NCBI RefSeq assembly: GCF_001904725.1
Contig: NZ_MRCE01000036.1
Location: 1 to 64,000, forward strand
Source of the DNA: Phormidium ambiguum IAM M-71
Lineage (GTDB): Bacteria > Cyanobacteriota > Cyanobacteriia > Cyanobacteriales > Aerosakkonemataceae
Length of the DNA stretch: 64,000 bases
Reading direction: 5' to 3'
The position numbers and the translations under genes were made by a program. Every line of letters starts with the position of its first letter. The stretch's first letter is position 1. Positions 1 to 8,538 of this stretch are shown piece after piece. The notes beneath the pieces were generated by a model, which saw nothing but the letters and a program-made list of their open reading frames with translations, did no database searches and was not told where the DNA came from.

Positions 1-55
1 TGCAGAACCGTTCCCATACGTTGGCGCTTTCGCGGCGTTGAATGGTTGTGGTCAT
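1..55 (-). CDS. psbA: Photosystem II D1 protein, N-terminal fragment (runs off left edge)
   Basis: Translating the minus strand from the ATG at 55-53 gives MTTTIQRRESANVWERFC, the highly conserved start of the PSII reaction-centre D1 protein. Only 18 codons are inside the window. D1 binds the Mn cluster, pheophytin and QB in the thylakoid membrane, and its turnover is handled by FtsH proteases; an FtsH-type gene lies further right at 22.3-24.1 kb. A consensus-like promoter lies about 50 bp upstream. The gene is too short to have been called from a length-filtered ORF list. Confidence 0.93.
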   Translation of the reverse strand, partial: MTTTIQRRESANVWERFC

Positions 56-103
56 GTGTTTATGATTGCGATTTAATTTTCAAGGTTGGTATGATGTCTC
101 TAA

Positions 104-132
104 TTATTAAGCAAATTGTTAAGGTTTGTAAA
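104..132 (-). promoter_or_regulatory. psbA promoter (-35/-10)
   Basis: Reading the minus strand, TTTACA (132-127) is followed after exactly 17 bp by TAATAA (109-104). The expected transcription start is near 97, which leaves a 5' leader of about 40 nt before the psbA ATG at 55. This is the sigma-70-type arrangement known for cyanobacterial psbA genes. The strand and distance fit psbA and not the STAND gene, which is also on the minus strand but ends here. Confidence 0.7.
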
Positions 133-183
133 GAGGTTTTGTAACAGTTCTGTTAATCTCATTCATAAGCTGGGCTTATTAAA

Positions 184-3100
184 TTAATTCTGGGAACTGT
201 TACCGCAGGAGAAATCTTCGGGAATCGCACCCAGAGTTTGTAAAGTGGCGATCGTTGCTGGAGTTAAGCCTTTAACCCCTGTGAGTTTCATGCTTTCGTA
301 AAGACGTTTAGCAATTAAAACGCGATCGCATTCTCCCGTATCCGTATTCCAAATCCGCACTGTTTGATCTTGGGAACCACTGGCGATCGCTTTTCCATCA
401 GGACTAAAGGCAACTGAAGAAACCAAATGAGAATGTCCTGTGTAAACATCGATACATTGGCCTGATTTGACATCCCAGCGACGCACTGTTCGATCGTGGG
501 AAGCACTAGCAAGAGTTTGTCCATCGGGACTAAACACAACGGAAAACACCCAGTTGGTATGTCCAATAAAGGTTTTGAGGCACACTTCTGTTGTCCAATC
601 CCATAATTTGACAGTGCGATCGGTACTAGAAGTAGCAAGAAGCTTTCCATCGGGACTGAATGCCACCGAATAGACACGATTTGTATGTCCATCCAGTACC
701 GTAATGCAATCGCCTGAGTGATAATCCCATAATCGAATTGTTTGATCCGCACTAGCAGTCGCTATCATTTGTCCATCGGGACTAAAAGCAATTCCCATGA
801 TTTTATCGCTGTGTCCAGTCAGGGTTTTTAAGCATTGCCCTGTCTGCCAGTTCCACAACTTCAATGTGCAGTCAGCACTCCCGCTAGCAAGAACAAGATC
901 TGCGGGATGAAAAGCAACTGTATACACCCAATCTGCGTGACCTTGAAGAATTTGGAAACATTGACCTGTATTAACTTTCCATAGTCTGACAACACAATCA
1001 GTACTAGCACTGGCTAAAATCTGTCCGTCTGCACTAAAAGCGAGTCCATAAATAAAGTCGGTATGCCCAGACAAACTGCGGATACAATCACCCGTCTGCC
1101 AATCCCACAACTTCACAGTTTTGTCATTGCTGCCACTAGCTAAGATCTGAACTGCGCCCCCCTTAGTAAGGGGGGATGGGGGGATCGGACTAAAGCTGAC
1201 AGGAAGTGCCCAATCGGTGTTACCATACCAAGACTTTAAACAATGTCCGCTTTGGTAATTCCACAACCGCACGGTTTGATCTAAGCTGACACAGGCAATA
1301 GTTTGCTCGTCGGGGCTAAAGGCAACGCAACAAACTTCATTGGTTTGTCCATACAATGTTTTGACACAATTATCGTTATAACAATCCCAGAATTTGACTG
1401 TGCGATCGCCACTGCCGCTGACAATTAAATCACCTGTGGGACTAAATGCAATTGAATACACACTACCTTGGTGTCCGGTGTAAGTTCTGAGACATTCTCC
1501 TGTCTGATAATCCCAAAGTTTGATGGTGCGATCGCTACTAGCACTCGCCAAAACCTCACCATCAGGACTAAAAACTACAGAACGCACCCACCCCGTATGC
1601 CCCGTTAGGAGTTTTGAGTTATCACTTTTTCCCCCTGCCCCCCTGCTCCCCTGCTCCCCTGCCCCCCTGCCCCCCTGCTCCTCTGCCCCCCTGCTCCCCT
1701 GCTCCCCATCTCCCACCTCCCACAGCCTAATTGTTCGATCTGCCCCGGCGCTAGCGAGGATTTTACCGTCTGGACTGAAAGCGACAGAACGCACCCAATC
1801 TGTATGTCCGGTTAATGTTTGCAAACAATGACCGTCGCGGATATCCCAGAGTTTGATTGTGCGATCGCCACTCGCACTTGCTAACCTTTGTCCATCCGGG
1901 CTATAAGCAACGGCAAAAACCTCATGTTGATGTCCAACAAACGTTTTAATGCAAACACCATCTTGCACATTCCACAGTTTTACTGTGCAGTCAGCACCAC
2001 AACTAGCAAGGGTTTTCCCATCAGGACTGAACACTACAAAGCGCACCCAGTTATTATGACCCTGACAAATAACTAGCAATTTGCCCGATTTAACTTCCCA
2101 GATTCTGACATTACAATCAGTGTCGCAGGTTGCTAATAACTGACTATCAAAACTGAACGCAACCCATAAAATATTTCCCAGAGTTTCTGTGAAAATACAG
2201 CGAGATAAATCTGAGTTAGTAAAGTCAACATTGTGTAAAGTAACGCCTTGCAAATAAGCTTGCCAAACAGTTAACCCGGAACAATCAAATCCGGTCAAAT
2301 CTACACCAGCCTGATGCAGCAAATTAATCGCATTTCCGGCTGCATATCCAGTTTCTTTCGGAGGTTTTCCGCGCAGATTGCTCAAGATTTCACTAAGGCA
2401 TAGAGAAATGTTTTCAGGACTTCCAAAACTTGCGCTCAATTCATCAATAATTGGTTGCAAAATCAAGTTAGCTTGAGTTTCTCGAATATAATCTTTAGCA
2501 GTAGCTTTCAGCAGTGCATGATTGATGAATATTTTAGATAAAGAGCTTTCTTCTAAGCTGCTGATTTCGGCACAGACTTGTTCAATTAAATGAGTTGTTA
2601 CATATTCCATAACAACTGGTTGCTGAGTGAAACTAGCATTGTTTTTTTCGATAATTGAACGCCGTTGTAATGAATTCAAAGATTCTAGAAATTCACGAGG
2701 GGGAATAGTTGTAACGAAATCTGCTTGTAATTCTGGTAAAGTGACAGGCTCTCGATCGATCGCCAACCAATACATAATTGTGCGTTCCAAATCAGTTAAT
2801 CTGTGGAATTGTTGCGCCAATAAGTCACGGATATCATCAAATAAAAACGCACTTTGTTGAGTTGTTTCTAAAAAATAGGAAATATTATCGTCAAAATAAT
2901 CGTGAATAGAAGAAGCAACAATTTTCAACGCTAAGGGGTTTCCCGCATAACGAGAAATTAAAGTTTCCCATTCTGTATCTGTTGCCGTAAATGTTCCTTT
3001 AACGTTGAATAAATTGCGCCCAACGCCTTCGGGCAAACCGCTTAATTGCAGCGATCGCACTGGCAAACTTTCCCCTTCAAATTTAGCTAATCCCTGCGGT

Positions 3101-3981
3101 TTTTCACGAGATGTTAAAATTAAACAACTTTGATGTGATGTTTCGGCAATCGAGCGCAAAAGTTGTCCGTAACCTTCATATCCAGTCCGATAACGCCCTG
3201 TGCGATCGCCTGCTTGCAAAATTGATTCAGCATTATCTAAAATCAACAAACAGCGTGAAGTTCTTAAATAATGAAGTAATCTGGTAATTCTTCCTTCTAA
3301 ATTCGATGGTAAATTAATTTCTTGTTCCTGGGAAAGAAACTGAATAATTTCTGTCAAAATCTCTTCCACAGTGGGAGAATTACGGAGCGATCGCCAAATC
3401 ACATATTCAATGTTAGATTTTGAATGCTCCTCTACTTCCCTACTCTGGGCAATTTCTCTCGCCAACTTCACCGATAGCGCCGTTTTCCCAATCCCACCCA
3501 TTCCCAACAATGTCACCAAACGGCAATTTTCCTCAACCACCCACTGCCTAACCGTACTCAACTCTACCTGACGACCATAAAAAACCGAAACATCAGGCGC
3601 ATCTCCCCAATCCTGAAGCAATTTTCCATTGACAGATCTTCCCTCCTCTCCTCTGCTCCCCTGCTCCTCTGCTCCCCTGCGCCCCTGCCCCTCTGCCCCC
3701 CTGCTCCCCTGCTCCCCTTCTGCAACTTCCTCCCAGTTCAACCCAAGTACTTGACAATACGCCTTAAACGCCTCTGCATTGATTGGGTATTTCCCAGCTA
3801 AGAAGCGTTTCCAAGTTCCCTCTGAGATTCCAATAGCAAGAACTCCATCCTCTGTCCAAGAAGCACCTAAAATTGCACTGGCTGTTTCAATCCAACGGAA
3901 ATCGCTAACAGCCCACCCTTTCTCGCTTCTAGCTTTTTTAATGTATGCAAGACCTTGTTGTGAAGCTTTGAGTGTTACCAC
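184..3981 (-). CDS. STAND-type NB-ARC ATPase with 14 WD40 repeats
   Basis: A 1265-residue signalling ATPase of the STAND class. Residues 1-90 form the small N-terminal domain often seen on cyanobacterial NB-ARC proteins. The NB-ARC domain spans about 130-440, with P-loop GMGGIGKT and the LLILDNAE Walker B strand. A short linker resembling pentapeptide repeats follows, then 14 WD40 blades (about 610-1220), enough for two seven-bladed propellers. Such proteins are thought to oligomerise on ligand binding to the propeller; some prokaryotic STANDs sense phage, but no effector domain is recognisable here. Three low-complexity insertions interrupt the protein: residues 88-114, 758-784 and about 933-942. 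Each is encoded by a repeat of intergenic type. The start is the only ATG giving the full N-terminal domain. Function is inferred from domains only. Confidence 0.93.
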   Translation of the reverse strand: MVTLKASQQGLAYIKKARSEKGWAVSDFRWIETASAILGASWTEDGVLAIGISEGTWKRFLAGKYPINAEAFKAYCQVLGLNWEEVAEGEQGSRGAEGQGRRGAEEQGSRGEEGRSVNGKLLQDWGDAPDVSVFYGRQVELSTVRQWVVEENCRLVTLLGMGGIGKTALSVKLAREIAQSREVEEHSKSNIEYVIWRSLRNSPTVEEILTEIIQFLSQEQEINLPSNLEGRITRLLHYLRTSRCLLILDNAESILQAGDRTGRYRTGYEGYGQLLRSIAETSHQSCLILTSREKPQGLAKFEGESLPVRSLQLSGLPEGVGRNLFNVKGTFTATDTEWETLISRYAGNPLALKIVASSIHDYFDDNISYFLETTQQSAFLFDDIRDLLAQQFHRLTDLERTIMYWLAIDREPVTLPELQADFVTTIPPREFLESLNSLQRRSIIEKNNASFTQQPVVMEYVTTHLIEQVCAEISSLEESSLSKIFINHALLKATAKDYIRETQANLILQPIIDELSASFGSPENISLCLSEILSNLRGKPPKETGYAAGNAINLLHQAGVDLTGFDCSGLTVWQAYLQGVTLHNVDFTNSDLSRCIFTETLGNILWVAFSFDSQLLATCDTDCNVRIWEVKSGKLLVICQGHNNWVRFVVFSPDGKTLASCGADCTVKLWNVQDGVCIKTFVGHQHEVFAVAYSPDGQRLASASGDRTIKLWDIRDGHCLQTLTGHTDWVRSVAFSPDGKILASAGADRTIRLWEVGDGEQGSRGAEEQGGRGAGEQGSRGAGGKSDNSKLLTGHTGWVRSVVFSPDGEVLASASSDRTIKLWDYQTGECLRTYTGHQGSVYSIAFSPTGDLIVSGSGDRTVKFWDCYNDNCVKTLYGQTNEVCCVAFSPDEQTIACVSLDQTVRLWNYQSGHCLKSWYGNTDWALPVSFSPIPPSPLTKGGAVQILASGSNDKTVKLWDWQTGDCIRSLSGHTDFIYGLAFSADGQILASASTDCVVRLWKVNTGQCFQILQGHADWVYTVAFHPADLVLASGSADCTLKLWNWQTGQCLKTLTGHSDKIMGIAFSPDGQMIATASADQTIRLWDYHSGDCITVLDGHTNRVYSVAFSPDGKLLATSSTDRTVKLWDWTTEVCLKTFIGHTNWVFSVVFSPDGQTLASASHDRTVRRWDVKSGQCIDVYTGHSHLVSSVAFSPDGKAIASGSQDQTVRIWNTDTGECDRVLIAKRLYESMKLTGVKGLTPATIATLQTLGAIPEDFSCGNSSQN
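1156..1184. repeat. C-rich/G-rich palindromic repeat inside a WD40 blade
   Basis: CCCCCCTTAGTAAGGGGGG followed by another G run forms an inverted repeat that resembles intergenic elements of cyanobacteria. It is read in frame here as PIPPSPLTKGGA between the FSP and LASGS strands of one WD40 blade, where all other blades have about five residues (SPDGK-type). Confidence 0.65.
1631..1708. repeat. CCCTGCTCC-type short tandem repeat inside the STAND gene
   Basis: About 78 bp of degenerate CCCCTGCTC/CCCCTGCCC units. On the coding strand this is read as repeats of EQGSRGAG (residues 758-784) between two WD40 blades. The same unit occurs at 3640-3718 in this gene and between genes at 48274-48301. 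Confidence 0.8.
3640..3718. repeat. CCCTGCTCC-type short tandem repeat inside the STAND gene
   Basis: Second in-frame array of the same unit, encoding residues 88-114 (EQGSRGAE-like repeats). It lies exactly in the linker between the N-terminal domain and the NB-ARC domain. Confidence 0.8.
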
Positions 3982-4211
3982 AATTTTGTTACACCAACTG
4001 TGTCTAATTGTTAAAAAAGAGAGAGTTTAGATTTTTTTGTGTTTAAACTAATTTGCCAGATTTCGTGTTGATGTGCAATACCATATTTAAGCTTTAATAA
4101 ACAAGATCGGTTTCATTCAAGTTAGACTGATCTACTACTGATCTTGATAACGGTGATAATATTAACCAGTATTTAATTTTAAGACCCTTAAACATACAAG
4201 ATCAAAAGCCA

Positions 4212-4808
4212 ATGATGAAGTTATATCACACTGAATTGTCAGGGAATTGCCACAAAGTTAGGTTAATGCTTTCGTTGCTGGAGATAGAGCATGAAAGAGT
4301 ATTAATTGACTTAGTAAATGGTGAACATAAATCAACTGATTTTCTCAAGCTTAATCCCCTTGGGCAGGTTCCGGTTTTAATCGATGGAGACACTTTAATT
4401 CGAGATTCCCAAGCTATTTTGGTTTATCTGACGCGCAAATATAAACGGGAAGATTGGCTACCATTAGAAGCGGAATCAATGGCAAAAGTAATGCAGTGGT
4501 TGTCATTTGCAGCTAACGAAATCAATACTAGCTTATTTATTGCCCGACTTCATTTTCGCTTTGGCATGGATTTTGATTGGGAAACGGCGCAACAAAAGGG
4601 TAAACAAGTGCTGCAAATAATAGATACTCATCTAAAAGAGCGAAATTGGTTGGAGTGCAATTCTGCTACCATTGCGGATATTGCCTGTTATCCTTATGTA
4701 GGACTCGCGCCCGAAGGTAAAGTTGCTTTGGAGCCTTACCCAAATATACTGGCTTGGATCGATCGCATTAAACAATTACCAGGTTACGAAGCTATGCCTG
4801 GACTCTAG
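4212..4808 (+). CDS. Glutathione S-transferase family protein
   Basis: A 198-residue soluble protein with the two-domain GST layout. The N-terminal thioredoxin-like half begins LYHTELSGNCHKVRLML and carries the cis-proline loop GQVPVL and the glutathione-binding segment IRDSQAILVYL (the DS motif). An all-helical C-terminal half includes ATIADIACYPY, the usual N-capping region. The length is normal. It would conjugate or reduce small electrophiles with glutathione in the cytoplasm; the substrate cannot be read from sequence. The next ATG (4215) is an equally possible start. It is followed by the FMN-binding protein at 4906 with a 97-bp gap, so the two may be co-expressed for detoxification. 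Confidence 0.9.
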   Translation: MMKLYHTELSGNCHKVRLMLSLLEIEHERVLIDLVNGEHKSTDFLKLNPLGQVPVLIDGDTLIRDSQAILVYLTRKYKREDWLPLEAESMAKVMQWLSFAANEINTSLFIARLHFRFGMDFDWETAQQKGKQVLQIIDTHLKERNWLECNSATIADIACYPYVGLAPEGKVALEPYPNILAWIDRIKQLPGYEAMPGL

Positions 4809-4905
4809 AATAAAGAGGAAAGTTTTGTGTTTTGAGTTACGGAAATATCATCTGTTTTTAATTTTTTATTTGTAATGTAGTAGATGATGAATAAATAATA
4901 ATACA

Positions 4906-5850
4906 ATGATGCCTTTTCATTCTGGAGAAATTGCTGTTCAAACTCGTGCAGGTGTGCGAGAAGAGGCTGAACGGATTGGGCAAGTGATTTGTAATACAGT
5001 TAAGCCTGCTGCTTTGAGTTTTCTTAGTACTCAGCAAATGGCGATCGCAGGTACGATCGCATCAAATGGCACTATTTGGGCATCTTTACTAACGGGAAAT
5101 TCGGGATTTATTCAAGTATTAAATGAGCAAACAATAGAAATTGAACATACTTCTAATTTTACAGATATTCTGCACCGAAACTTGGATAGCAATGCTGAAA
5201 TTGGCTTATTAATTATAGACTTATCCAACCGGAAGCGGTTGAGGTTGAATGGAAATGTCACAATCCAGCAACCAGAAAAACTGCAAATTCAAATTAAGCA
5301 AGCATTTTTCAACTGTCCTAAATATATTCAAACTCGCTATTTAGAAACTAGTGCGATCGCAGAATTACCACCACCAGAAATTCACACCAGAAATACTTTA
5401 AATTCAGCAGATGAAAGCTGGATTAATCAAGCAGACACCTTTTTTATTGCTACTGCTAATTCTACACAAGGGGCTGATGCTTCTCATCGTGGAGGCTACC
5501 CAGGATTTGTTCAGGTTATCAATTCCCAAACGTTACTTTTTCCAGATTATGCAGGTAATAATATGTTTCAAACTCTGGGAAATTTAGCCCAAAATCCGCA
5601 AGCAGGTTTGCTGTTTATTAATTTTGAGGAAGGGCATACATTACAAATAACTGGACAAGCTATAATTCTTTGGGATAGAGAACTAATTTCGGCTTTTCCA
5701 GGTGCACAAAGGCTGATAAAACTTAGCATTTCTCAGGTACTCGAAACGCGAAATGCTACATCTTTACGCTGGCAATTTGGAGAATATTCTCCAGCGAATC
5801 CAACTTTGGGAGAAGATAGAAAGAAAGAAGACTTGGAAAAAACTTTGTAA
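4906..5850 (+). CDS. Pyridoxamine 5'-phosphate oxidase family (FMN-binding split barrel) protein
   Basis: A 314-residue protein with two related split-barrel halves. The first (about 30-125) contains FLSTQQMAIAGTI and a LLTGNSGFIQV strand. The second (about 170-270) contains FFIATANSTQGADASHRGG, FVQVINSQTLLFPDYAGN and a dimer-forming strand, the usual layout of large PNPOx-like flavin proteins that bind FMN. The reaction is unknown; family members are oxidoreductases or heme/F420-type enzymes. No ribosome-binding site is obvious and a second ATG follows immediately. It sits between a GST (+) and a peptidoglycan-binding protein (-). Confidence 0.82.
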   Translation: MMPFHSGEIAVQTRAGVREEAERIGQVICNTVKPAALSFLSTQQMAIAGTIASNGTIWASLLTGNSGFIQVLNEQTIEIEHTSNFTDILHRNLDSNAEIGLLIIDLSNRKRLRLNGNVTIQQPEKLQIQIKQAFFNCPKYIQTRYLETSAIAELPPPEIHTRNTLNSADESWINQADTFFIATANSTQGADASHRGGYPGFVQVINSQTLLFPDYAGNNMFQTLGNLAQNPQAGLLFINFEEGHTLQITGQAIILWDRELISAFPGAQRLIKLSISQVLETRNATSLRWQFGEYSPANPTLGEDRKKEDLEKTL

Positions 5851-5944
5851 CTATTTTAGCTTTTTTGTACTAATAAAAACTCCTTCCCCGTAAAGAAGAA
5901 GGATATTTCAATATTTACATTACAACGCAAATTTTGTTATAAAA

Positions 5945-6538
5945 TTAGCGAATTGTAATTTGTAATTGATAGTTTACATTACCGCGATCTTTACCGACAA
6001 GTATGAGATAATCACCACTAACAGGAAATCTGAGAATGTCATCTATGTCTGGAATCAGTTGTTGATTATTGGGAGTGACGATCGCATTTACAACCGCACT
6101 AACTTCAACAGAAGTAATATCAAGAAGTAATTGTTGTCTGGCTCTTGCGTTAACAACATACACATCAAAATCTTCACGCACCGCAGCATTATTCACAATA
6201 GCTGAAGTAGCACCGGGTGCAAAGATTACGCGGTACGATCGCACATTAAAATTAGTCGAAGGAGACAAATCATCAGGTAGAGAAATACGGAGCAGAGATG
6301 CCCAAGTTCTTGGCCCAACTACACCATCGATCGCCAAAATAAATACTTCTTGAAATCGTCTCACAGCGCGTTCTGTAATTGCGCCAAAAATGCCGTCCAC
6401 AACTAGCATAGGTAATGCAACTCCGGGAATATTTCTTGTTGCATTGAGACGCTGTTGTAGCAAAAAAACATCTTCTCCTGTGCTACCCCGACGCAGAACA
6501 GACAAAGAACGAAAGGAAGTGGAATTTGCTACTTGCAT
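5945..6538 (-). CDS. Peptidoglycan-binding (PG_binding_1) protein with beta-sandwich C-terminus
   Basis: 197 residues. Residues 12-85 match the PG_binding_1 fold: LRRGSTGEDVFLLQQRLN, then VDGIFGAITERAVRRFQ and GVVGPRTWASLL. Residues 95-197 look like a PPC-type beta sandwich (FDVYVVNARARQQLLLDIT, FPVSGDYLILVG, NYQLQITI), found on exported proteins of cyanobacteria. No classical signal peptide is visible, so export, if any, is by another route. A GAGG ribosome-binding site precedes the ATG. Its upstream region carries copy 1 of the 20-bp box, shared divergently with the ABC exporter gene. It is probably an envelope or extracellular-matrix protein. Confidence 0.8.
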   Translation of the reverse strand: MQVANSTSFRSLSVLRRGSTGEDVFLLQQRLNATRNIPGVALPMLVVDGIFGAITERAVRRFQEVFILAIDGVVGPRTWASLLRISLPDDLSPSTNFNVRSYRVIFAPGATSAIVNNAAVREDFDVYVVNARARQQLLLDITSVEVSAVVNAIVTPNNQQLIPDIDDILRFPVSGDYLILVGKDRGNVNYQLQITIR

Positions 6539-6665
6539 AATAAATTACCTCATTTAATGTTTATCGAATCATTACTGACATTCGTTATATCTTTGTGGTG
6601 CTAAGTTTTTATTTCAAACTTGGTTTAATTAATTAACACATCAAAAATATCGCCTGTCTATTCCT

Positions 6666-6710
6666 GTTGTAGTTTTCATAGTTGATGAGTGTCGATACAG
6701 AAAAGTTAAG
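6666..6710 (-). promoter_or_regulatory. Promoter-like element, copy 1 of 5
   Basis: On the minus strand the box CTTAACTTTTCTGTATCGAC (6710-6691) is followed by TACAAC at 6671-6666, after 19 bp. It points at the peptidoglycan-binding gene starting at 6538 and lies back-to-back with copy 2. It is identical to copies 2, 3 and 5. Confidence 0.75.
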
Positions 6711-6772
6711 TAAGTTAGAAATTAATTTATATAAAATTTAAAATCAATGAAGTTATGAGTTGCAGAAAAATC

Positions 6773-6816
6773 CTTAACTTTTCTGTATCGACATTTTCTA
6801 GCTCAAATTCTAGAAC
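6773..6816 (+). promoter_or_regulatory. Promoter-like element, copy 2 of 5
   Basis: The 20-bp box at 6773-6792 is followed after exactly 18 bp by TAGAAC (6811-6816). It drives towards the ABC exporter starting at 6843, giving a predicted leader of only about 20 nt. Confidence 0.8.
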
Positions 6817-6842
6817 AGTAATAATGTTTTTTCTAGATTTTC

Positions 6843-8489
6843 ATGAATTTGCTTAAGCAACTACTCTATTCATTTTGGCAGCCGCTTGTACTAGCTACAA
6901 TTACAGGATTAATCAGTGGAATTACTACTACAGGATTAATTGCTGTCATCAGTGGAAAAATTATTAACCCAACATTTACACTTCCGTTAACTGGAATCTT
7001 TTTTAGTCTTTGTGTTTTACGATTAATTACTGGCATTATTTCCAGAGTTTTATTAATCAATCTTTCCCAAAAAATAGTTTTAGATCTCCGCATGATGTTA
7101 AGCCGTCAAATTTTAGCATCTCCACTATTTCATTTAGAATATTTAGGAAATCATCGGATATTAGCATCTTTGATTGATGACATTGAAACACTGGCAAAAG
7201 CTGCTCAAGTTCTCCCAGCTTTTTGTGGTGATATTGCGATCGTTACCAGTTGCTTACTATATCTGGCTTGGTTATCTCCAAGTCTATTTATCATCATATT
7301 TGGTGCTATCTCGATCGGTATTTTTAGCTATCAAGCTGTAACTAATCGAGCATTCCGTTTTTTAAAGCAAGCAAGAAATCAGCAGGATAAACTATTCAAG
7401 TACTTTAATAGTTTGACAGCAGGAATCAAAGAACTTAAGTTGAATCAACAACGCCGTCAAAACTTTTTAATAGATGGGATTTACGATACAGCACAACATT
7501 ATCGACGACATAACATTAATAGCATGACCATTTTTGCGGTAGCAGCTACTTGGGGACATCTTTTATTTTTCCTGGTAGTTGGTATTGTTCTTTTCGCATT
7601 ACCAGCAATTTCAAGTATCCCAGCTACAATTTTGTCGAGTTATGCCATTACTATCATTTATCTAATCAGTCCTCTTGATTATATGATGAGTGTACTGCCA
7701 ATGATAAGTGGTGCGATCGTCGCTTTGCAAACAATTGAAGCATTGCAATTATCTTTAGCAAGTTCGCCTCAAGAAACGCTATTAGGTTTTGAGTTTGAAT
7801 CTGCTTTAACCTGTAAATCTCTACAACTATCAGGTGTAACCCATACTTACTACCATGAACAAGAGGAACGTGCTTTTAAAGTAGGTGAAATAAACCTTAC
7901 TTTGTCTGCTGGAGAAATTATTTTTATTGCTGGTGGTAATGGTAGTGGTAAGTCTACATTAGTGAAAATTTTAGCAGGTTTATACCCTCCTGAATTAGGG
8001 GAGATTTATCTAGATAATCAAAGAATTACTTCGGAAATGAGAGAGTGGTATCGTCAACATTTTGCGGTTATATTTTCTGATTTTTACCTGTTTGAGACTC
8101 TTGTGAAGGGAAAGACCATAGAAACAGATAAAAAAGCTGATGATTACTTAATAAAGCTGCAACTAGACAAGAAAGTAACACTCAGAGATAACGAATTTTC
8201 TACTATTGCGTTATCTCAAGGACAACGGAAACGTTTAGCTTTACTAAATGCTTACTTAGAAGATAAACCAATTCTGATCTTTGATGAATGGGCATCCGAT
8301 CAAGACCCAATTTTCAAAAAGATATTTTATACAGAACTCTTACCGGAGTTAAAAGCGAAAGGAAAAATGGTAATAGCTATTACTCATGACGATCAGTATT
8401 TTCATACTTGCGATCGCCTAATTAAACTAGACTACGGAAAAGTTGTCTCCGACAGCGTGAATAGTGTATCTGCTCTTTCTTTTACCTAG
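6843..8489 (+). CDS. Cyclic-peptide-export family ABC transporter (SyrD/PvdE-like), permease-ATPase fusion
   Basis: 548 residues. An N-terminal membrane domain of about six helices (residues 10-290) is fused to a nucleotide-binding domain (about 330-545) with P-loop GGNGSGKST, signature LSQGQRKRLAL and Walker B ILIFDE. Length and layout match the half-transporters that export siderophores and cyclic lipopeptides in Gram-negative bacteria; it would work as a homodimer in the inner membrane. No peptide synthetase or precursor-peptide gene is recognisable next to it. A flavin monooxygenase starts 50 bp downstream in the same direction, so they form a likely operon from promoter copy 2. The ATG has no clear ribosome-binding site. 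Confidence 0.88.
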   Translation: MNLLKQLLYSFWQPLVLATITGLISGITTTGLIAVISGKIINPTFTLPLTGIFFSLCVLRLITGIISRVLLINLSQKIVLDLRMMLSRQILASPLFHLEYLGNHRILASLIDDIETLAKAAQVLPAFCGDIAIVTSCLLYLAWLSPSLFIIIFGAISIGIFSYQAVTNRAFRFLKQARNQQDKLFKYFNSLTAGIKELKLNQQRRQNFLIDGIYDTAQHYRRHNINSMTIFAVAATWGHLLFFLVVGIVLFALPAISSIPATILSSYAITIIYLISPLDYMMSVLPMISGAIVALQTIEALQLSLASSPQETLLGFEFESALTCKSLQLSGVTHTYYHEQEERAFKVGEINLTLSAGEIIFIAGGNGSGKSTLVKILAGLYPPELGEIYLDNQRITSEMREWYRQHFAVIFSDFYLFETLVKGKTIETDKKADDYLIKLQLDKKVTLRDNEFSTIALSQGQRKRLALLNAYLEDKPILIFDEWASDQDPIFKKIFYTELLPELKAKGKMVIAITHDDQYFHTCDRLIKLDYGKVVSDSVNSVSALSFT

Positions 8490-8538
8490 ATTACGACTAG
8501 AAAAACAAACTTTTTAATTGATAAATAGGAGGTAATAT

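Noticed and set aside
6691-6792. Boxes 1 and 2 as the ends of a small transposable element
   Set aside because: The pairs at 6691/6792 and 14344/14458 are inverted and could look like terminal repeats, but the third copy (9857) is single, spacers differ in sequence and length, and each box has a correctly spaced -10, which fits divergent promoters better.
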